Assembly (NCBI GenBank): GCA_019009955.1 | Contig: CM032228.1 | Location: 9,776,001 to 9,840,000 of the forward strand | Direction: 5' to 3' | Length of the DNA: 64,000 bases | DNA from: Riptortus pedestris | Taxonomy: Eukaryota > Arthropoda > Insecta > Hemiptera > Alydidae | Part shown: one piece after another, positions 10,476 through 23,200 of the stretch | Numbering within the stretch: the stretch's first letter is position 1 | Layout: each line of letters starts with the position of its first letter | Program-made: the position numbers and the translations under genes | Notes under the pieces: model-generated | Told to the model about the DNA's origin: nothing | The model's database searches: none | What the model saw: the letters and a program-made list of their open reading frames with translations, nothing else

Positions 10476-10618
10476 CTAGGAGGTACCTCAGAATCCTAGA
10501 TGATGAAGTGATTCAAGAAGTGAACAATTCCCCCGAACCTACATTAGGGTTAATATTTTTCGGAAAGAAGGATGGGGCATTCAATATAGATATTAAGGAG
10601 CTTGACAGAGACAAGTAA
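10421..10618 (+). pseudogene. Short exon-like frame of the virus-like element
   Basis: After an acceptor-like TTTGTAG a 65-codon frame runs to TAA and includes VKVWVPRRYLRILDDEVIQE. It overlaps the right inverted-repeat arm and continues beyond it; the left arm holds its start at window position 1. It probably belongs to the same element as the capsid-like fragments. Its function is unknown to me. Confidence 0.35.
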
Positions 10619-11060
10619 AATTAGAATATCTCCGGTCGGTTCGCGGTACTCGCAGGCTAGTTGCTGGTAGTATCGCCTCTGGTTGATTTGTTGTTCGAGT
10701 TTGACCCTATGAACACAGGTGCGGAAGGAGGCTGGGTGATCTCCGCCACAGTACACACATTTAAGTGAGTTGGCTGCTCTAGCGCACTCTGCCACTAGGT
10801 GAGGGCCTGCTCACCTTACGCACTTGAGTGGCATGTGGCAGTAAGTTTTAGTGTGCCCAAACTGTCAGCACCTGTGACACTGCGGGATCTGCTGTTAGCG
10901 GTTATATTCCTTAACCCTTATGACTATGTTGTCAATCACCTTTATTTCTTTCAGGTGGTCGGAGTAGGGGTAGCTGGGCTTAAAAGTGGCGAGAGGGGCT
11001 CTATTTCCGTCTTATTCCCAGTAGTCACAGCATGTTTAAGTTCATTGAAATTGGATATTT
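10550..11060 (-). pseudogene. Non-LTR retrotransposon Gag (ORF1) fragment with CCHC zinc knuckles
   Basis: Below 10800 the frame reads LKCVYCGGDHPASFRTCVHR, a CCHC knuckle of the Jockey-clade Gag type. Just upstream in the same frame, interrupted by stops, lies a second knuckle region with FGHTKTYCHMPLKCVR. The upstream part (11060-10870) is decayed. It would bind the element's RNA. It may be the 5' portion of the retrotransposon whose reverse transcriptase end lies at 5100-6003. Confidence 0.65.
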
Positions 11061-11179
11061 GAGAATTATAGATAAATTTGGTGCCAGGGCTTTTAACTTT
11101 TGCTAGTATTGTGGATAAAAGATACTCATTCCGAAAATTTTTGGGATCATGATTGTAGAATTAAGTAAGACATTTTTGG

Positions 11180-11560
11180 GGAAACTGTCAAAAAGCGGGA
11201 AAGTAATTCTCTCAGGCTCTCAGAGAAATATGTGTATATAATACTTAACCTATAATACCTTACTGAGAGAGGAATGTTCGATGTCTAGGCACTGATGAGG
11301 CTTAGCGGTCTTGTAGTTGAGGCAGTTGGTGTATTTCAGTTCTATCAATGTACACTCACTGTAGTCATGCTCGCCACAAAAGTTTCCGCAAACTTGAACC
11401 TTGCTTTCACATTTGTGAGTGACATGATGTAAAGGTGAACATTTTCTGCAGCGCCTCACTGACAGAAAATCTGCTCTGCACATGGAGAAGCCCAGCTTTA
11501 GTCTTCCTTTTTGTAGTTTCGTTCTTGCATTTGGGGGTGGTTTCTATAATTGCATTTTAC
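11180..11560 (-). pseudogene. Second Gag zinc-knuckle fragment (non-LTR type)
   Basis: A minus frame contains RRCRKCSPLHHVTHKCES then VCGNFCGEHDYSECT, a run of CCHC-like knuckles as in R1/Jockey-superfamily Gag proteins; some spacings are disturbed (CGNFCG has one extra residue). It differs from the 10550-11060 knuckles, so it is a separate element. Confidence 0.55.
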
Positions 11561-11884
11561 TTTTTTTCTTTCGAGTGGAATATTTTTATTAATTTCAAGT
11601 CAGCTGCTTGAATTTCTAATTCTTCGTTTTGGTTATGTAATGCCGAAATTAGGTTATCTTTATATATTTCTTTGGGTATATATTATTATGGTTGGGTTTA
11701 ATTTCTTAATTTTCTTTATTTATGTCTTTACATTTTTTCATCAGTTCAGTTGAAATGATTTCGATGTCTTGTTAAAAATGTCTTATTAAAATATTAAATA
11801 TAATATATTTGATATTAGTATAATGTCAATAATCCTTTTAAATTATAATTTAGAATCATAAAAAAAAAATCTTTGAAAATTCAC

Positions 11885-12091
11885 TTACATAAAATTACTG
11901 TTAATAGTTTTAAAATATAACCTTACAAGAAGCAAAGGATTTTCCGTGTGACTTAATTTTCCTTCAAGCTGCTCTTCCTCGACCAGGTTGTAGTGTCCAG
12001 GCCATAGTTGTTGAAACAAAACTGGTCTAGTGTTCTTCAAAATCAGTCGACCCATCCTACTAGCGGTTAGGTAATTATGTATGTGATACAT
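11885..12091 (-). CDS. Unidentified exon-like frame
   Basis: The frame from about 12055 reads MGRLILKNTRPVLFQQLWPG and goes on as HYNLVEEEQLEGKLSHTENP. An acceptor-like CTAG precedes it and a donor-like AAGGTTATA follows. It could be a host exon on the strand of TAF6. I find no confirmed neighbours and recognise no family. Confidence 0.25.
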   Translation of the reverse strand: MYHIHNYLTASRMGRLILKNTRPVLFQQLWPGHYNLVEEEQLEGKLSHTENPLLLVRLYFKTINSNFM

Positions 12092-12594
12092 ACGTCCTGG
12101 TTTTTTAAAAAATTATTTACTTCTTAATTACAATTGTACTTATGCTAAGATACAATGTGCTGGAACGGAGCCTGGAGGAAGACTGAATACAATGCTTTAA
12201 CAATTTCCCAGAGTGGAAGGAGCAGTGCTGGCTTGCCAGCTAGCGACTACATAAACAGTTATTACTATATAACTTATATGAATTTCTGTTTTCTTTAACT
12301 AATTTAAAATGGTGTCATATGTTATATTCTTACTCCTTTTTGTAAGCTCTTACATGAAATGTTCGAATGTTAAATATGATTTCTGTAATTAAATGAGAAA
12401 ATGAAATGCTATGTTTATCTTATTAAGAGCAACTGTTTGTAGGAAAAGCAAATCTTTTTGAGTTAATTATGTTAAAAAAGTGGTATCCATATTTTTATTT
12501 TTCAGTGCATAATGTTTAATAGTAAGTAGTAATATTCATGTTAATTAAGGTGTAATCATTTAATGGAACTTATTTAGTTAAAGACTAAATAAAA

Positions 12595-12660
12595 TCCTTT
12601 GTCCCACCCTGGATAGAAAAGGGTGGTAATCTGAGATTAACCCTATGATTAGCTTTAGGT
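12595..12660 (+). repeat. SINE tail fragment
   Basis: It matches the 3' part of the tRNA-derived SINE found whole at 42883-43108 (GTCCCACCCTGGATAGAAAA, then GGGTGGTAA). It is truncated. Confidence 0.6.
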
Positions 12661-12850
12661 GGATGGTGATGAATAATTTTTCATTTTTTTCCATATTCAA
12701 GTGAGTGATTTCCATATTAAGTTTACTGTGTACTAATAAAGAACTTTTGCATAAAGAAATAGACTATTCATTTATTATACCTTACATGTTTTCTTTTTCC
12801 AGGTATGAAATTAATTCTATTAAAAGTTTTAAATCAGTGATAATGAAAAA

Positions 12851-13220
12851 AGTCTGTCACGCAGGGGCTGCGTAAACTAAACAGATTTCCCACGTGAAGT
12901 TTTACAATAGATAAATCTGCAAACTAGTAACAAGACTCTACCAACTTCACGGGAGCTGAACAGTTACAAAACCGGCCGAACTAGCTCTCGGCGAAGTCAC
13001 GAATTGAACAGACATCAGCCGATCTCATCTCGTCAGTTATCCGCGCACAATTAACAAAAATGCAAATATCTCGGTTAATATTCAAGATAGAGAATAAATG
13101 TACATGACAATATTTATATTAAATTTAATTTGCAATAAGATTGGTTCTATACAAGTTTTCGATCCGGCTAGTAACGGAGATATTTAGAATTTTTGAAAAT
13201 CCCCCTCCCACTGGTCCGAG

Positions 13221-13275
<55 letters not shown>

Positions 13276-13394
13276 AATGGACCTTATTTTCATCATCTCC
13301 TGTGTAGGATCGATGGACATTTGAAGAAATTTTTTGAAAATTGCATCATAAGTAGAACCTCAATAGCTGATTTCTCTTAAGGGAAACCTGCTAA
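12851..13394 (+). mobile_element. Family N element (Helentron/DINE-like), complete but diverged
   Basis: Starts AGTCTGTCACGCAGGGGCTG and carries AAACAGATTTCCC near its start. The core includes AATGCAAATATCTCGGTTAA, a (TA)n run at 13222-13272, and an end hairpin TTTCTCTTAAGGGAAA followed by CCTGCTAA. No coding capacity; spurious frames come from the TA run. Confidence 0.8.
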
Positions 13395-13459
13395 AAATAA
13401 AAAGAAGGATTGATCAATATGTATTCTGGCTTATTTTAGTAGTTTCTTCTAACTCTATA

Positions 13460-13560
13460 ATTTGATTTAAATAAAATCTTTATTCCCATCATGGCTAGAA
13501 AATTATGGTAACCTGTAGATAACATGTCCCAATTAGCCATAGTAGCAACAAGTGATTTTA
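13460..13560 (+). repeat. SINE tail fragment
   Basis: Diverged copy of the SINE 3' region, with CATCATGGCTAGAAAATTAT and GGTAACCTGTAGATAAC, ending in AATAATAAT. Confidence 0.55.
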
Positions 13561-14029
13561 ATAATAATCAAATTTTAAAATTGAAGAAATCTTCAAATTT
13601 TGGATTTAAGCAACTTCTTCAACTGGAAATAACAGTGGCACATTCCCTAAAGAACTAATTCTTGCTATCTTGAATGAGTAAAGCTTTACTTTTAATACAT
13701 TAGGTAAACCTAGTCATGCGATTAAATCCATCCGGTATGGGCAATAGAAATGTATATAGTGACCAAATCCTTCGTGTCATCAGGCTAGGAACGGGCAAGT
13801 AACCTGTAGATAATCCACACTAACTAGCTGTATTAACAAAAACTAAACATTAATAACTAACTTTTTTTTTTTGGCATAAAGAGAATCAGACCTATGAGAA
13901 CCATTTCAGTATTAAAACTTATTTTAAAATCAAAATGTTTTTTTTTTACCCGTACATTATAGATACAACTGACAAGATAAACTGGATCAAATGCTCTACA
14001 TGGATGAACAAATGGTTTAATAAAAATAA

Positions 14030-14166
14030 AGTCCGTCATGCAGGGGCTGCGTTAACTAAGCAGACTTCCCATGTGGGCCACATATTTGCATTTATCTCAA
14101 AGCTGATAAGTTCAATGAGAACAATATTTGGTATTTAGGAGTCGAATAAAGTGTTTCATAATATAA
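14030..14166 (+). mobile_element. Family N 5' fragment
   Basis: It begins AGTCCGTCATGCAGGGGCTG but is cut off after about 135 bases by the next, inverted copy. Confidence 0.75.
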
Positions 14167-14173
14167 GAGCTTT

Positions 14174-15114
14174 TTAGCAGATTTCCCCTAAGGGAAATCA
14201 ACTATTGAGGTCGTACTCATGACGCAATTTTTAAAAATTTTCATTCTAATGCCTATCGATCCTACCTAGGAGATGACGAAAAGAAGTCTGTTCAAAACTG
14301 AATGTATATGTCTTTTACTGATCTAGCAGTCGGAATTATTGTTTAATCGTTATTAAACTCGATATTTAGTCGTTTTATGTAAAAAAAAAAAGAAAGATCA
14401 AGTTCATTAACGACTGAAATCAGACCTGGGGAGGTGGGTTTAGAGGGGAGGAATTTCGAAATATCTGTTACTATACGTCAGATCAAAAAATTGTATAGAA
14501 ACAATCTTATTGTAAATTAAATGTACTATAAATATTGTTCTATACATATTTTCCCTGAATGAATATTAACCGAGATATTCGGTTTTTTTTTAGTTTTACG
14601 CTTTCAGTGAACCCCCACTCCCACTAGTAATAATAAGCTGTTATATCATGAACCACTTCATTATAAGGCTAAATACCAAATATTGTTTTCATTGAACTTT
14701 TATTTTGTGAGATATATGCAATTACATTCTGTTGATCCCCCCCCCTTTTTTTTGTTCTTGAATGATTGAGATAAAACTGATTTTGATTCATTAAAAATTA
14801 CAGCACTAGCTTTAGTAAATTGTTTTCAATAAAATTAATATGTTATATTGAGATATATTTTGTTAGTTGTTAGTTGTCTTTCCGGTCTATCTATCTATTC
14901 AGTGCTACGAGGTTAGCTGCCCTGTTTACAATTCAGCTGCTTTCTGTTGTAGAGATTATTAGCTTGTATTGTAAATTGACTGTAAAATTTCTCATTACCG
15001 TTTGTATTTATTCACTTAACATTCAAGGTAGTGTTACCTGTATGTATATTTATCTATTATAAATCTTCTTGTGGGAAATCTGCTTAGTTTACGCAGCCCC
15101 TGCATGACGGACTT
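14174..15114 (-). mobile_element. Family N element, complete, long form
   Basis: Read on the minus strand it starts with the AGTCCGTCATGCAGGGGC end (near 15114) and finishes with the palindromic hairpin and TTAG (reverse of CTAA) at 14174. At about 940 bp it is longer than most copies because it has extra sequence after the 5' end that other copies lack. Confidence 0.8.
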
Positions 15115-15124
15115 ATTTTAATAT

Positions 15125-15435
15125 GAAATGAATAGGAGTGGGGGTTTACTAATGGCCGGAAACTAAAAAAAAATGCAAATTTTCTAATTTCTCCCTCCCA
15201 CTGTTCGGATTTCAGCCATTAACAAACTTTATCTTTAGTTTTACATAAACCATTTAAATATAAATATATATAACATAAACCATTTGTTTGGTAACGATCA
15301 AATAAATATTGTGACTGCTAGAACATGAACATACACAAACACACACACACATATATATGTGTGTGTGTGTTGAACGGACCTCATTTTCGTCATCTCCTAG
15401 ACATTTGAGGAAATCTGCCAAAAATGCCGGAGGAA
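15125..15435 (+). mobile_element. Family N internal fragment
   Basis: It carries the GGAGTGGGGGTTTACT segment and the distal TGAACGGACCTCATTTTCGT segment, with a (CA/TG)n-(TA)n run between them. Both ends are missing. Confidence 0.65.
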
Positions 15436-16460
15436 AAAAGTTGTTGGCTTTCTTCTCTAGTTTTACCATAGAGCATTATTTTTCAACTTTGACGCACGAC
15501 CAAATGTTGCTTCTGCAGATGACATCTATGATTTATTATGCTCTTTCTTCTTAAAGAACCAACAGACCTCATTTCGATATCTTTGAAATTAGAGGATCTA
15601 CATCATTGTAAAATCTGGTATCGTGAGCTTCATTATAATTTTTTAAGGTGATTTATGATAATCTTCATTTTTAGGTATGTATAGAAACTGGGCATCCGCA
15701 CGCTATCCATCTTTCCTCAAATTGTTTCTGCTACAACTCTTCTATCTTCCATTAAGTAATGTGTCAGGCACTTATCTTCTTGCAGCTATGTTGTTCTTCT
15801 ATGTTGAAAGAATACATCCTCCAATAAGACTGGCTAATCCATCCACAAAAAGTTGTTATAGGCACCGTTATTCCTGTTTAAGGGACCTTACAACATTTTC
15901 AAAAGCAATTACTTGTTTCAGTTAAAGTTTTTAATGTTTTCTTTTTTCCTCATCAATACTGATCTTAATCTGTATATTTTGGCTTTAAATTTAAAGAAAT
16001 ATTGTAAAATACTGGTGTGTAGTTTTACAATTGAAAAATCCTGTAAAACGTTATTTTAAAAAATGTTTTTTTTTTAAACACGTCTTATTATGTAGCACCT
16101 ACACGTTCAAAGATATTTTGAAATGATTGAATAGAAAAAAATACAGAAGAATGAAGCATTAGATATCCAAGATTGCAACTCTCTAAGTTGCGTGAAAAAT
16201 TATAATGATGTTGAGGATACCAGATTTTACAATAATGCAGATCCCTAATTTTCAAAAATATTGAAATGTGATTTGTTGGTTTTTTTCACTTTCTTTTTGA
16301 GGATTTTGAAAGGGTTTCATAAAAAATAACTGTCGCTGCAACATTTGGATGTGTCGAAGTTTGGGATTACAAAGTTCTATTAATAAGGAAGCATTAAAAA
16401 AAAAAAAGTTCTTCAATTCTTTAAACTTTTTTGTTGCAGTTTGAACCCTGAAGTCTGGTA
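15436..16460. other. AT-rich stretch; no supported gene
   Basis: An 82-codon plus frame at 15677 has no recognisable family. A segment about 15590-15640 and another about 16210-16270 are similar in inverted orientation (both carry versions of AAATCTGGTATC), hinting at a decayed inverted-repeat element. Confidence 0.3.
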
Positions 16461-16467
16461 TACCTTT

Positions 16468-17409
16468 TTAGCAGATTTCCCTTAAGGGCAATTAGCTATT
16501 GAGGTTGTACTCATGATGAGATTTTTGGAAAATTTCCTCAAATGTCCATCGATCCCATCTATGACGAAAAAGAGGACCGTTCAAAATTTATATTTGTATG
16601 TGTGTATAGTATTTACAGGCTATACCTGGGCAATTGGTCTCCTGAACAGTTAAACCTGATTTTCAAACAATGGAGTAAGAGGGTCTGAGGACTTGCAGTG
16701 GTTCCCCATTACCTTCTTACAGACCATACAACAATAAAGGCATCATGAGGGAAATTTCAGTCACACCAGTAAATATATAAATCAAGAAAATTCTATTCAA
16801 AGCCAGAGTTGTTAGATAGCCATTCCTCTGTAGCCTGCATAAGTGGTAGGCATTAGCCAGTATTAGTAAGACTACAAGTTTTATCGGTACATGACGAAAA
16901 TGAGGTCCTTTCGAAATTTTATATATTTATGTATATGTTTATTTGTCTGTTACCACTCTAGGGGTCAAATTTTTTTTTTTTATTCGAAACCAAATATATG
17001 TATAAACGTCATACATAAAAAGAAAGATCAAGTTAACAGCTGAAATCTGGACAGTGGGGAGGGGGATTTAGAGGGGAGGAACTTTTAAATATCTTTATTA
17101 TACGTCGGATCGAAAAAGTGAATATTACTAATGTTATTCCAAATTTCTTATCCTATAAATGTTATTTTATACATGTTTTCTTTATTATGAATATTAACGG
17201 AGATATTTGGATTTTTTTAGTTTTCAGCCTTCAGTAAACCCCCATTCAAGTCTTATCTACAATAAGCTGTTATACTGTGAAGCACTTTCTTTGTAGCCTA
17301 AATACCACATATTGTTGTAATTGAACTTTTACACGTTTTGTGATAAATGCAAATACATGACGCACTTGGGAAATCTGCTTAGTCAATGCAGCCCCTACGT
17401 GACAGACAT
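16468..17409 (-). mobile_element. Family N element, complete, long form, diverged
   Basis: Minus-strand copy: the hairpin GCAGATTTCCCTTAAGGGCA is at the low-coordinate end and the AGCAGATTTCCC-type and CAGGGGC-type 5' motifs lie near 17370-17409. It includes the long-form extra segment seen in 14174-15114. Confidence 0.7.
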
Positions 17410-17849
17410 TTTAGTATGTAGAACTGTATAGTTAGGTGATCCTGAGAAATTAAGAATAGCGTTATTGGAACACTGAATGAACTAAATTGCAATATTCAAA
17501 CATTTTTTTACTCTTAGGAATCAAAATATATATGGCAGTCGCAGGCCGTGTTTTCATCAATGTTTTGTTACGTGACTTAGAAATGAATATTTACCTTACA
17601 TTTTTCACCTTGTCGGGAACTTTGTTTCTCCTTTGTTTGATAATTTTGGTGATCAAGGAAGGATTTTAATTTTTGTTATACATTAAAATGGGTGAATATG
17701 AATTAACTTTAAATTACGACACATTACAATTAAAATTTATTAGTTTATAAAGATAAAATTAGAAAACGAGAAAAACAAACTGGGAACTAGGAGTTTAGTT
17801 TAAACAAATAATTATTACCAGAATGAACAATTCTTCATTATCACAATGG

Positions 17850-18442
17850 TTAGGACATAGATTTATGGCAGTTGTTGAAGCATTGTAGACAAAGTGACTT
17901 CATGCTGCACTCTTCACAATACGTTCTAACTTTTTTGTATGCTTCTTTAGAGGACAATGTTTTTCTTAATTTTTCGTAACACTTTTTTAATAAAGCTGAA
18001 TCCACTAATTGTAGGTCACGTGATTTGCACATTATACAGATTAATGTTTCAAAACTACAGCAAAAACTGAAATGGGAGGGACGCGTTTAAAATTTATTAA
18101 ACGCAAATTATTTAATTTACAAGGCTTATGTAAATAACAGAACAAGCGGTTCAGATGAAAATCACGGGAAATAACACGGGGCTATATGAGCCTGTGCCGG
18201 ATTAGAGCCGAAATACCACTCTCCAGGCAGGCACGGAGTCATAAAGCCCCGTGCATTTTTCAATGATATACGACGTATTTTTTGGATTTAAAATACATAA
18301 ACGTACTATTTTTAATTATATTTACTAGTAAAAAGCAAAAACTGTCAAAGTATTTTTTGAACATTTATCTTCAAAACCGACCTGTACTGGGAGACAGTTA
18401 CGTACGGGGTCATTTGACCCCGTGCCGTACTGAACGTGTTAA
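17850..18442 (-). mobile_element. piggyBac-like element remnant, internally deleted
   Basis: The high end is TTAA followed (minus strand) by CACGTTCAGTACGGCACGGG, a piggyBac-style terminus, with a nearby inverted motif (CACGGGGTCAAATGACCCCG). Near 18032-17850 the minus frame KVRTYCEECSMKSLCLQCF resembles the cysteine-rich C-terminal domain of piggyBac transposases, ending in a stop. Almost the whole transposase is deleted between them. I could not find the other TTAA end with certainty; it should lie below 17850. Confidence 0.6.
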
Positions 18443-18584
18443 TAGTAGGTGAGGGGAACAAGATTTTTAAATAATATAATTAAAAAAGGATTCCCCTTTT
18501 TAAAATAAATGTTTTATTTAACACAAGAAAAGAAGACAATGTGTACAAACAAAAATGTTTGACTCTTCAAATGTGGCTTTGAAT

Positions 18585-19143
18585 AATGTAGTTTATTATA
18601 TAATACGTAGAGTATTGTTTATGTAACATGAGTAGAAGTGGGGGTTTCTGAAGGCTGAAAACTGCAAATACCTCGGTTAACATTCAAGATAATAAATGTA
18701 TATAACAATAATTATAGTACATTCAATTTGCAATAAAATTGGTTCTAATCATTTTTCGATCCGACACATAGTAACAGAGAAATTTCGAAAATCCTTCCCT
18801 CTAAACCCCCCCCCCCTTTCCCCTAGTCCTTTATTATTTATTTATTATTATTTATTAACGTCCACTTTTTGCAATCCCCTAGTCCTATTTCAGCCATTAA
18901 CGAACTTGATCTTTCTTTTTACATAAAACGACTAAATATCGAGATTGGTAACGATTAAACAATAATTGCAGCCGCTAGAGCGGTAACAGACAAATATATA
19001 TATATATATATATATACAGTTTTGAACGGACCTCATTTTCATCATCTCCTGGGTAGGATCGATGGACATTTGAAGAAAAAAATTGAAAATCCCGTCATGA
19101 GTATGACCTCAATAGCTGATTTCCCTTAAGGGAAATCTGCTAA
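18585..19143 (+). mobile_element. Family N element, 5'-truncated
   Basis: It contains the GTGGGGGTTTCTGAAGG segment, core, (TA)n at 18985-19014, GAACGGACCTCATTTTCATC and a near-perfect end hairpin with TGCTAA at 19143. A SINE-tail-like piece (TTATTAACGTCCACTTTTTG) is inserted near 18835-18885. Confidence 0.75.
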
Positions 19144-19149
19144 AAAAAA

Positions 19150-20170
19150 GAAACTTAGATAAGCCCAACCATATTTGAACAAAGGTGAAGCTGCTTTATC
19201 ATAATCAACAATGTGGCTTGCCGCCATAACCTTTGGTCCTCAACGGTGTTCCAATAATAGTGATTATTTTCCTCACCCTGTCTCTCATGACATACCTGAT
19301 CTCGGTATCCAGTCTAATTTATAGTAAATGGCTGTTCAGGACTGTAGGGATTTATTTCAGAGGGAAAGAAAAATAGCTTTGAAACAAACTATTTTGAAGA
19401 TAGCCAAAACATCAAATCATAAAAAAAAGTAAGTAAATCATACAGGAAATCTGAGAAGTTTGTAGAATTGTTATTCAGGAGCTTATCAAGAAGAATATGA
19501 TCACATGTTCTAGTATTGAGTACAAGAAAGTCAAAACACTCTCCAGGTATATATTCAGGATGAAGATATAAAATGAGTTTAATCATAGAATAATATGTTT
19601 TGGGATATAATAGCTAATTGTTAATGTGAGATGAGGAGTAATGGATTATAGGATGAAAAGTACAACACACTCCATTAACATATTAATGAGTTATAAACAC
19701 TATACAGAATAGCAACTTTAGAATGTAAATATTTTCATAAGATTGGTAAGTAACATTTTACGATCCAACTTATAATAATATAGATATTTGATTTTTAGAT
19801 ATTATTGCTCTATAAACTCAGACTCCTACTAGCCCAATTTCAGCCATTAGCAAACTCCATCTTTAATTTTAGATATAATGTTTAAATATTGAATTTGCTG
19901 CTGATCAAATAAAAATTATGACTCCTAGAGCATTATCAGGCAGATATGAAACTTCTAAGCAACCCAATACTTAATCTAAAAATTATAAGACAAAAGATAA
20001 TTTCAGCTCTGCATTTTCAAGAAATAGGTATTGAGAGAAATAAAACACTAGAGAACAGGAAAAAACAATTTAAAAATGTAATATTATTTACATTATTTAC
20101 AATCGTTTAGGAAAAATATCTACTTTCTTTATTTATATACAAAATAATATTAATATATATATTACATAAA
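19150..20170. other. Intergenic stretch 3' of TAF6 with a decayed family N fragment
   Basis: 19640-19945 carries eroded family N core motifs (AATTTCAGCCATTAGCAAAC). The rest has no recognisable gene. Confidence 0.4.
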
Positions 20171-20174
20171 AGAT

Positions 20175-20180
20175 TTTATT
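20175..20180 (-). terminator. Polyadenylation signal AATAAA for TAF6
   Basis: The minus strand has AATAAA 34 nt downstream of the TAF6 stop codon, in an AT-rich 3' region. Confidence 0.6.
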
Positions 20181-20213
20181 GGCTGTGGATTTACTTCTAT
20201 ATCCAAACCCAAT

Positions 20214-20294
20214 TTACAAGTTGTTTTCATCAGTCTCCAATTTTATTTGAGGTGGTGTAACAAATAGTTCCTTTGGTGTTTGCCCTTGATTAGC
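20214..20294 (-). CDS. TAF6: TAF6 exon 11, last exon (residues 530-555 and stop)
   Basis: After acceptor TTTTTAG the frame reads [20 protein letters not shown] and six more residues to TAA. It is 81 nt and the phase fits exon 10. An AATAAA lies 34 nt after the stop. The distance from exon 10 (about 14.3 kb) makes this the least certain exon, but the Pro/Thr tail, phase and poly(A) signal support it. Confidence 0.72.
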   Translation of the reverse strand, partial: ANQGQTPKELFVTPPQIKLETDENNL

Positions 20295-23200
20295 CTAAAA
20301 ATATTTAAATTAATTATTAAAACTTGCAAATAAAGAGTATTCTACTCAATTCAAGCAGAAAACTAAATATGGATTTCTGCATATAATAAGATAACATTTA
20401 TAAGACAAATCAAAATGTATTCAAAATCATAGCCACTTAAATTATGATATTGTAATAATGATTCAATCTTTCTTAAATGAGGATTGAATAGCACAATATC
20501 AGGATGTTTGAAAGTACAAAAACTATTCAGAAGGAGACTAAAATAAATAAATTACAATTTAATTGGAATCCAATCTTATAAAATGTAATATTTTATTAAT
20601 GAATTGTGCATGCATTATTTTAGTTTCACCATAAACAAATGCTAATCTATAAGTAATTATAAAATAAAAAACGATACGAATCTTCCATTATATATAATTC
20701 GTAAAATGCTATAGTCTATAGTACGACAAATGGAGTCATTCAGAACTACCTATCAACTTGTGTTTTACAATATTTTGTGCTGTTAAAGAATAAAACCATT
20801 GCAAAAATTTTGCATCAATAACTTATAATTTTGCATTTCTTATCCTACATTTAAAAATCATTTAGAGAATTTTAATTGGTAAATAGGAATTATTGCTTGA
20901 CAGTTTATGAAAGGTTAAAACCTTTAATAAAACTGATTTATCAGCTGCGATAACACTAAAATGTAACAAGGAATATTTGTATCTAATTTCTCAATTTGCA
21001 TTATAAAATATAAACAAAAAGCAACAGGCTTCTAAATAATTCAGCTTGAAACCAGCATTAAAAGAAAGCAATATCTTCATAATTTCTATACTGGAACAAA
21101 TACAGTTGATGAGGAAATTCTTGAATAACAAAAGTGTGTGTATTACTAGTTAGTTTCCCCCTAAGCAGTTAATATTTTGAAACTCATTATTTGTGTAGTG
21201 GAAAACAAAACTAAATTGTTATTTAATATTTAAGTCATTTTGCCTTTGGTTTTGTATTAGCAGATTTCCCTCAAGGAAAATCAACTTATTTTATTATTGA
21301 TAGATTGTATTTTTACTAAGTGGATTTGCAACATGATATATCTTCAATAGAACTTTCATTTATAGCTCCTTGAAAAATTACAATATTCAACTATATTTTT
21401 TGCTCCTATGATTGAACTCTTTTATACATATGCCCTTTGTTAAAATTTGAAGTAGCATGAATACATTTTTTTCTTTTACAATTTACCGCAAACTCTAAGG
21501 TATATGAGTATTACTGTAATAGCCGAAAACAGTTTGAAAATATGAATGCTCAAAATTTAAAGAGTAATAATTTCATTGAAATTTTCAGAAAAAGTGAAAT
21601 ATAAGATGTGAAATGAACAAAATTAACCTACTAAACCCAACTCTTTCTGCATTCTAAACACAATACACACGTTTAAAATTTTTAAAAATAATTAGAATGG
21701 TACAAATATATGAAATATGTACTTTCATCACAGGAATTTAATTTTAATCACATTAATTGAAGAGAAAATTTCTTACAAAAATGCTTTAATTAATTCATTA
21801 CAACGAATAATTTGTTCATTAATTCGTAAATACTAAATATCATAATTGAAAGAAAATGTTCTTTTCTAAACATGTCCATGAGTGTTGGGGCAGAGATAGG
21901 TGGTATTTATATCATTTCTATGAAATATTATGCTCGCCTAATTTCCTTAAAGAAGGAATAGAAAGAGACCAGATAACAGTGGACATATTACTTGGAGGAC
22001 AAAAGAACAGATTATCAAACAGAAGAAATCTAGTTGCAACAGAAACGAGCAGTTTAAAATGGTGTCAAATTCTAAAGGTATGTACCAACAAAGTAACTAC
22101 TTTATTGGGGTTGTTAGAAGAAGGTGTTAGACCTATGTGAATTAGTTCATGAGCAGAAATTTTAGATTTATTTTAAATAATATATTTAAGTAAACAAATG
22201 TTAGCCCATGTGCCAAGATTGTACATGGGAAACCAGAGATTTCCTGCTAAAAGAGGGAGGGGGGAAGCCACCGGGACCTCATTCACTTTTTAGTTAGATG
22301 AACAAAAAAACACAGAATGTTTTTTGAGGTTATAGTACATACACAACCTAACGATGTTCTGCAAAATATGAATTTCTCCTGCCCTCCTTGATAGATAGAA
22401 TCACACTACAATACACAAAATTTAGGCTTCTCCTTGATTTACTTAAAAAATGGAAATTTATCTAAAAACCTAATGTTACATTTTTTTTTTTTAAATCCAG
22501 GAATCAGCTTAATCATTCGTCAGAAAATGTATCACTACTGTTCTTATATGACAAACAAACTATTAATGTTGCAGGCCCTTTAGGAAAAAGGGCTGGCATA
22601 CAAAGAGCATAAATGCACCTAGTGTGTTTTGCACTCTAGAACTATTTAACTCTCACCTACAAACTGCATAACTCCAAAAAATATATAAAAAAAAAAAATC
22701 AATACGACTAAACACACATAAATGAGACAAGTATATACTGATGCAGCACCCAACTGGGATATCGAAAACATGTTTTCACTCGTTCCATCAGACGCATAAG
22801 TCAAATGTCCCATCTCATATGTTTAGCCCGAAATTAAACATTTGATCATAAAATTGGAAAAATTAATTTGATAAGTTGAGGAGGGAAAGAGAAGTGGTAT
22901 AAAACCAAGAACTACCACCTAAATAAAGAGAGTTGACAAGCGTGAGTTAATAAGCTAACTAAATTCTGGCCATAGAAATTTTTTAAAAGAATAAATTAAT
23001 CATTTGACCATTTTTCTAGAGCGTCTATAACTCCTTTATACACACTCTTACTCACTTCGATGAGCACACATATCTTCATATTTAACACATTGAAGCACAC
23101 TAGTTTCATTTAATTGAATATACTGTTTCATAACTTGAGGAGATTGAGAACCACTTAAAATGGTTTAAAATTAAATCATATAAAAGGACAATCCTAAATT

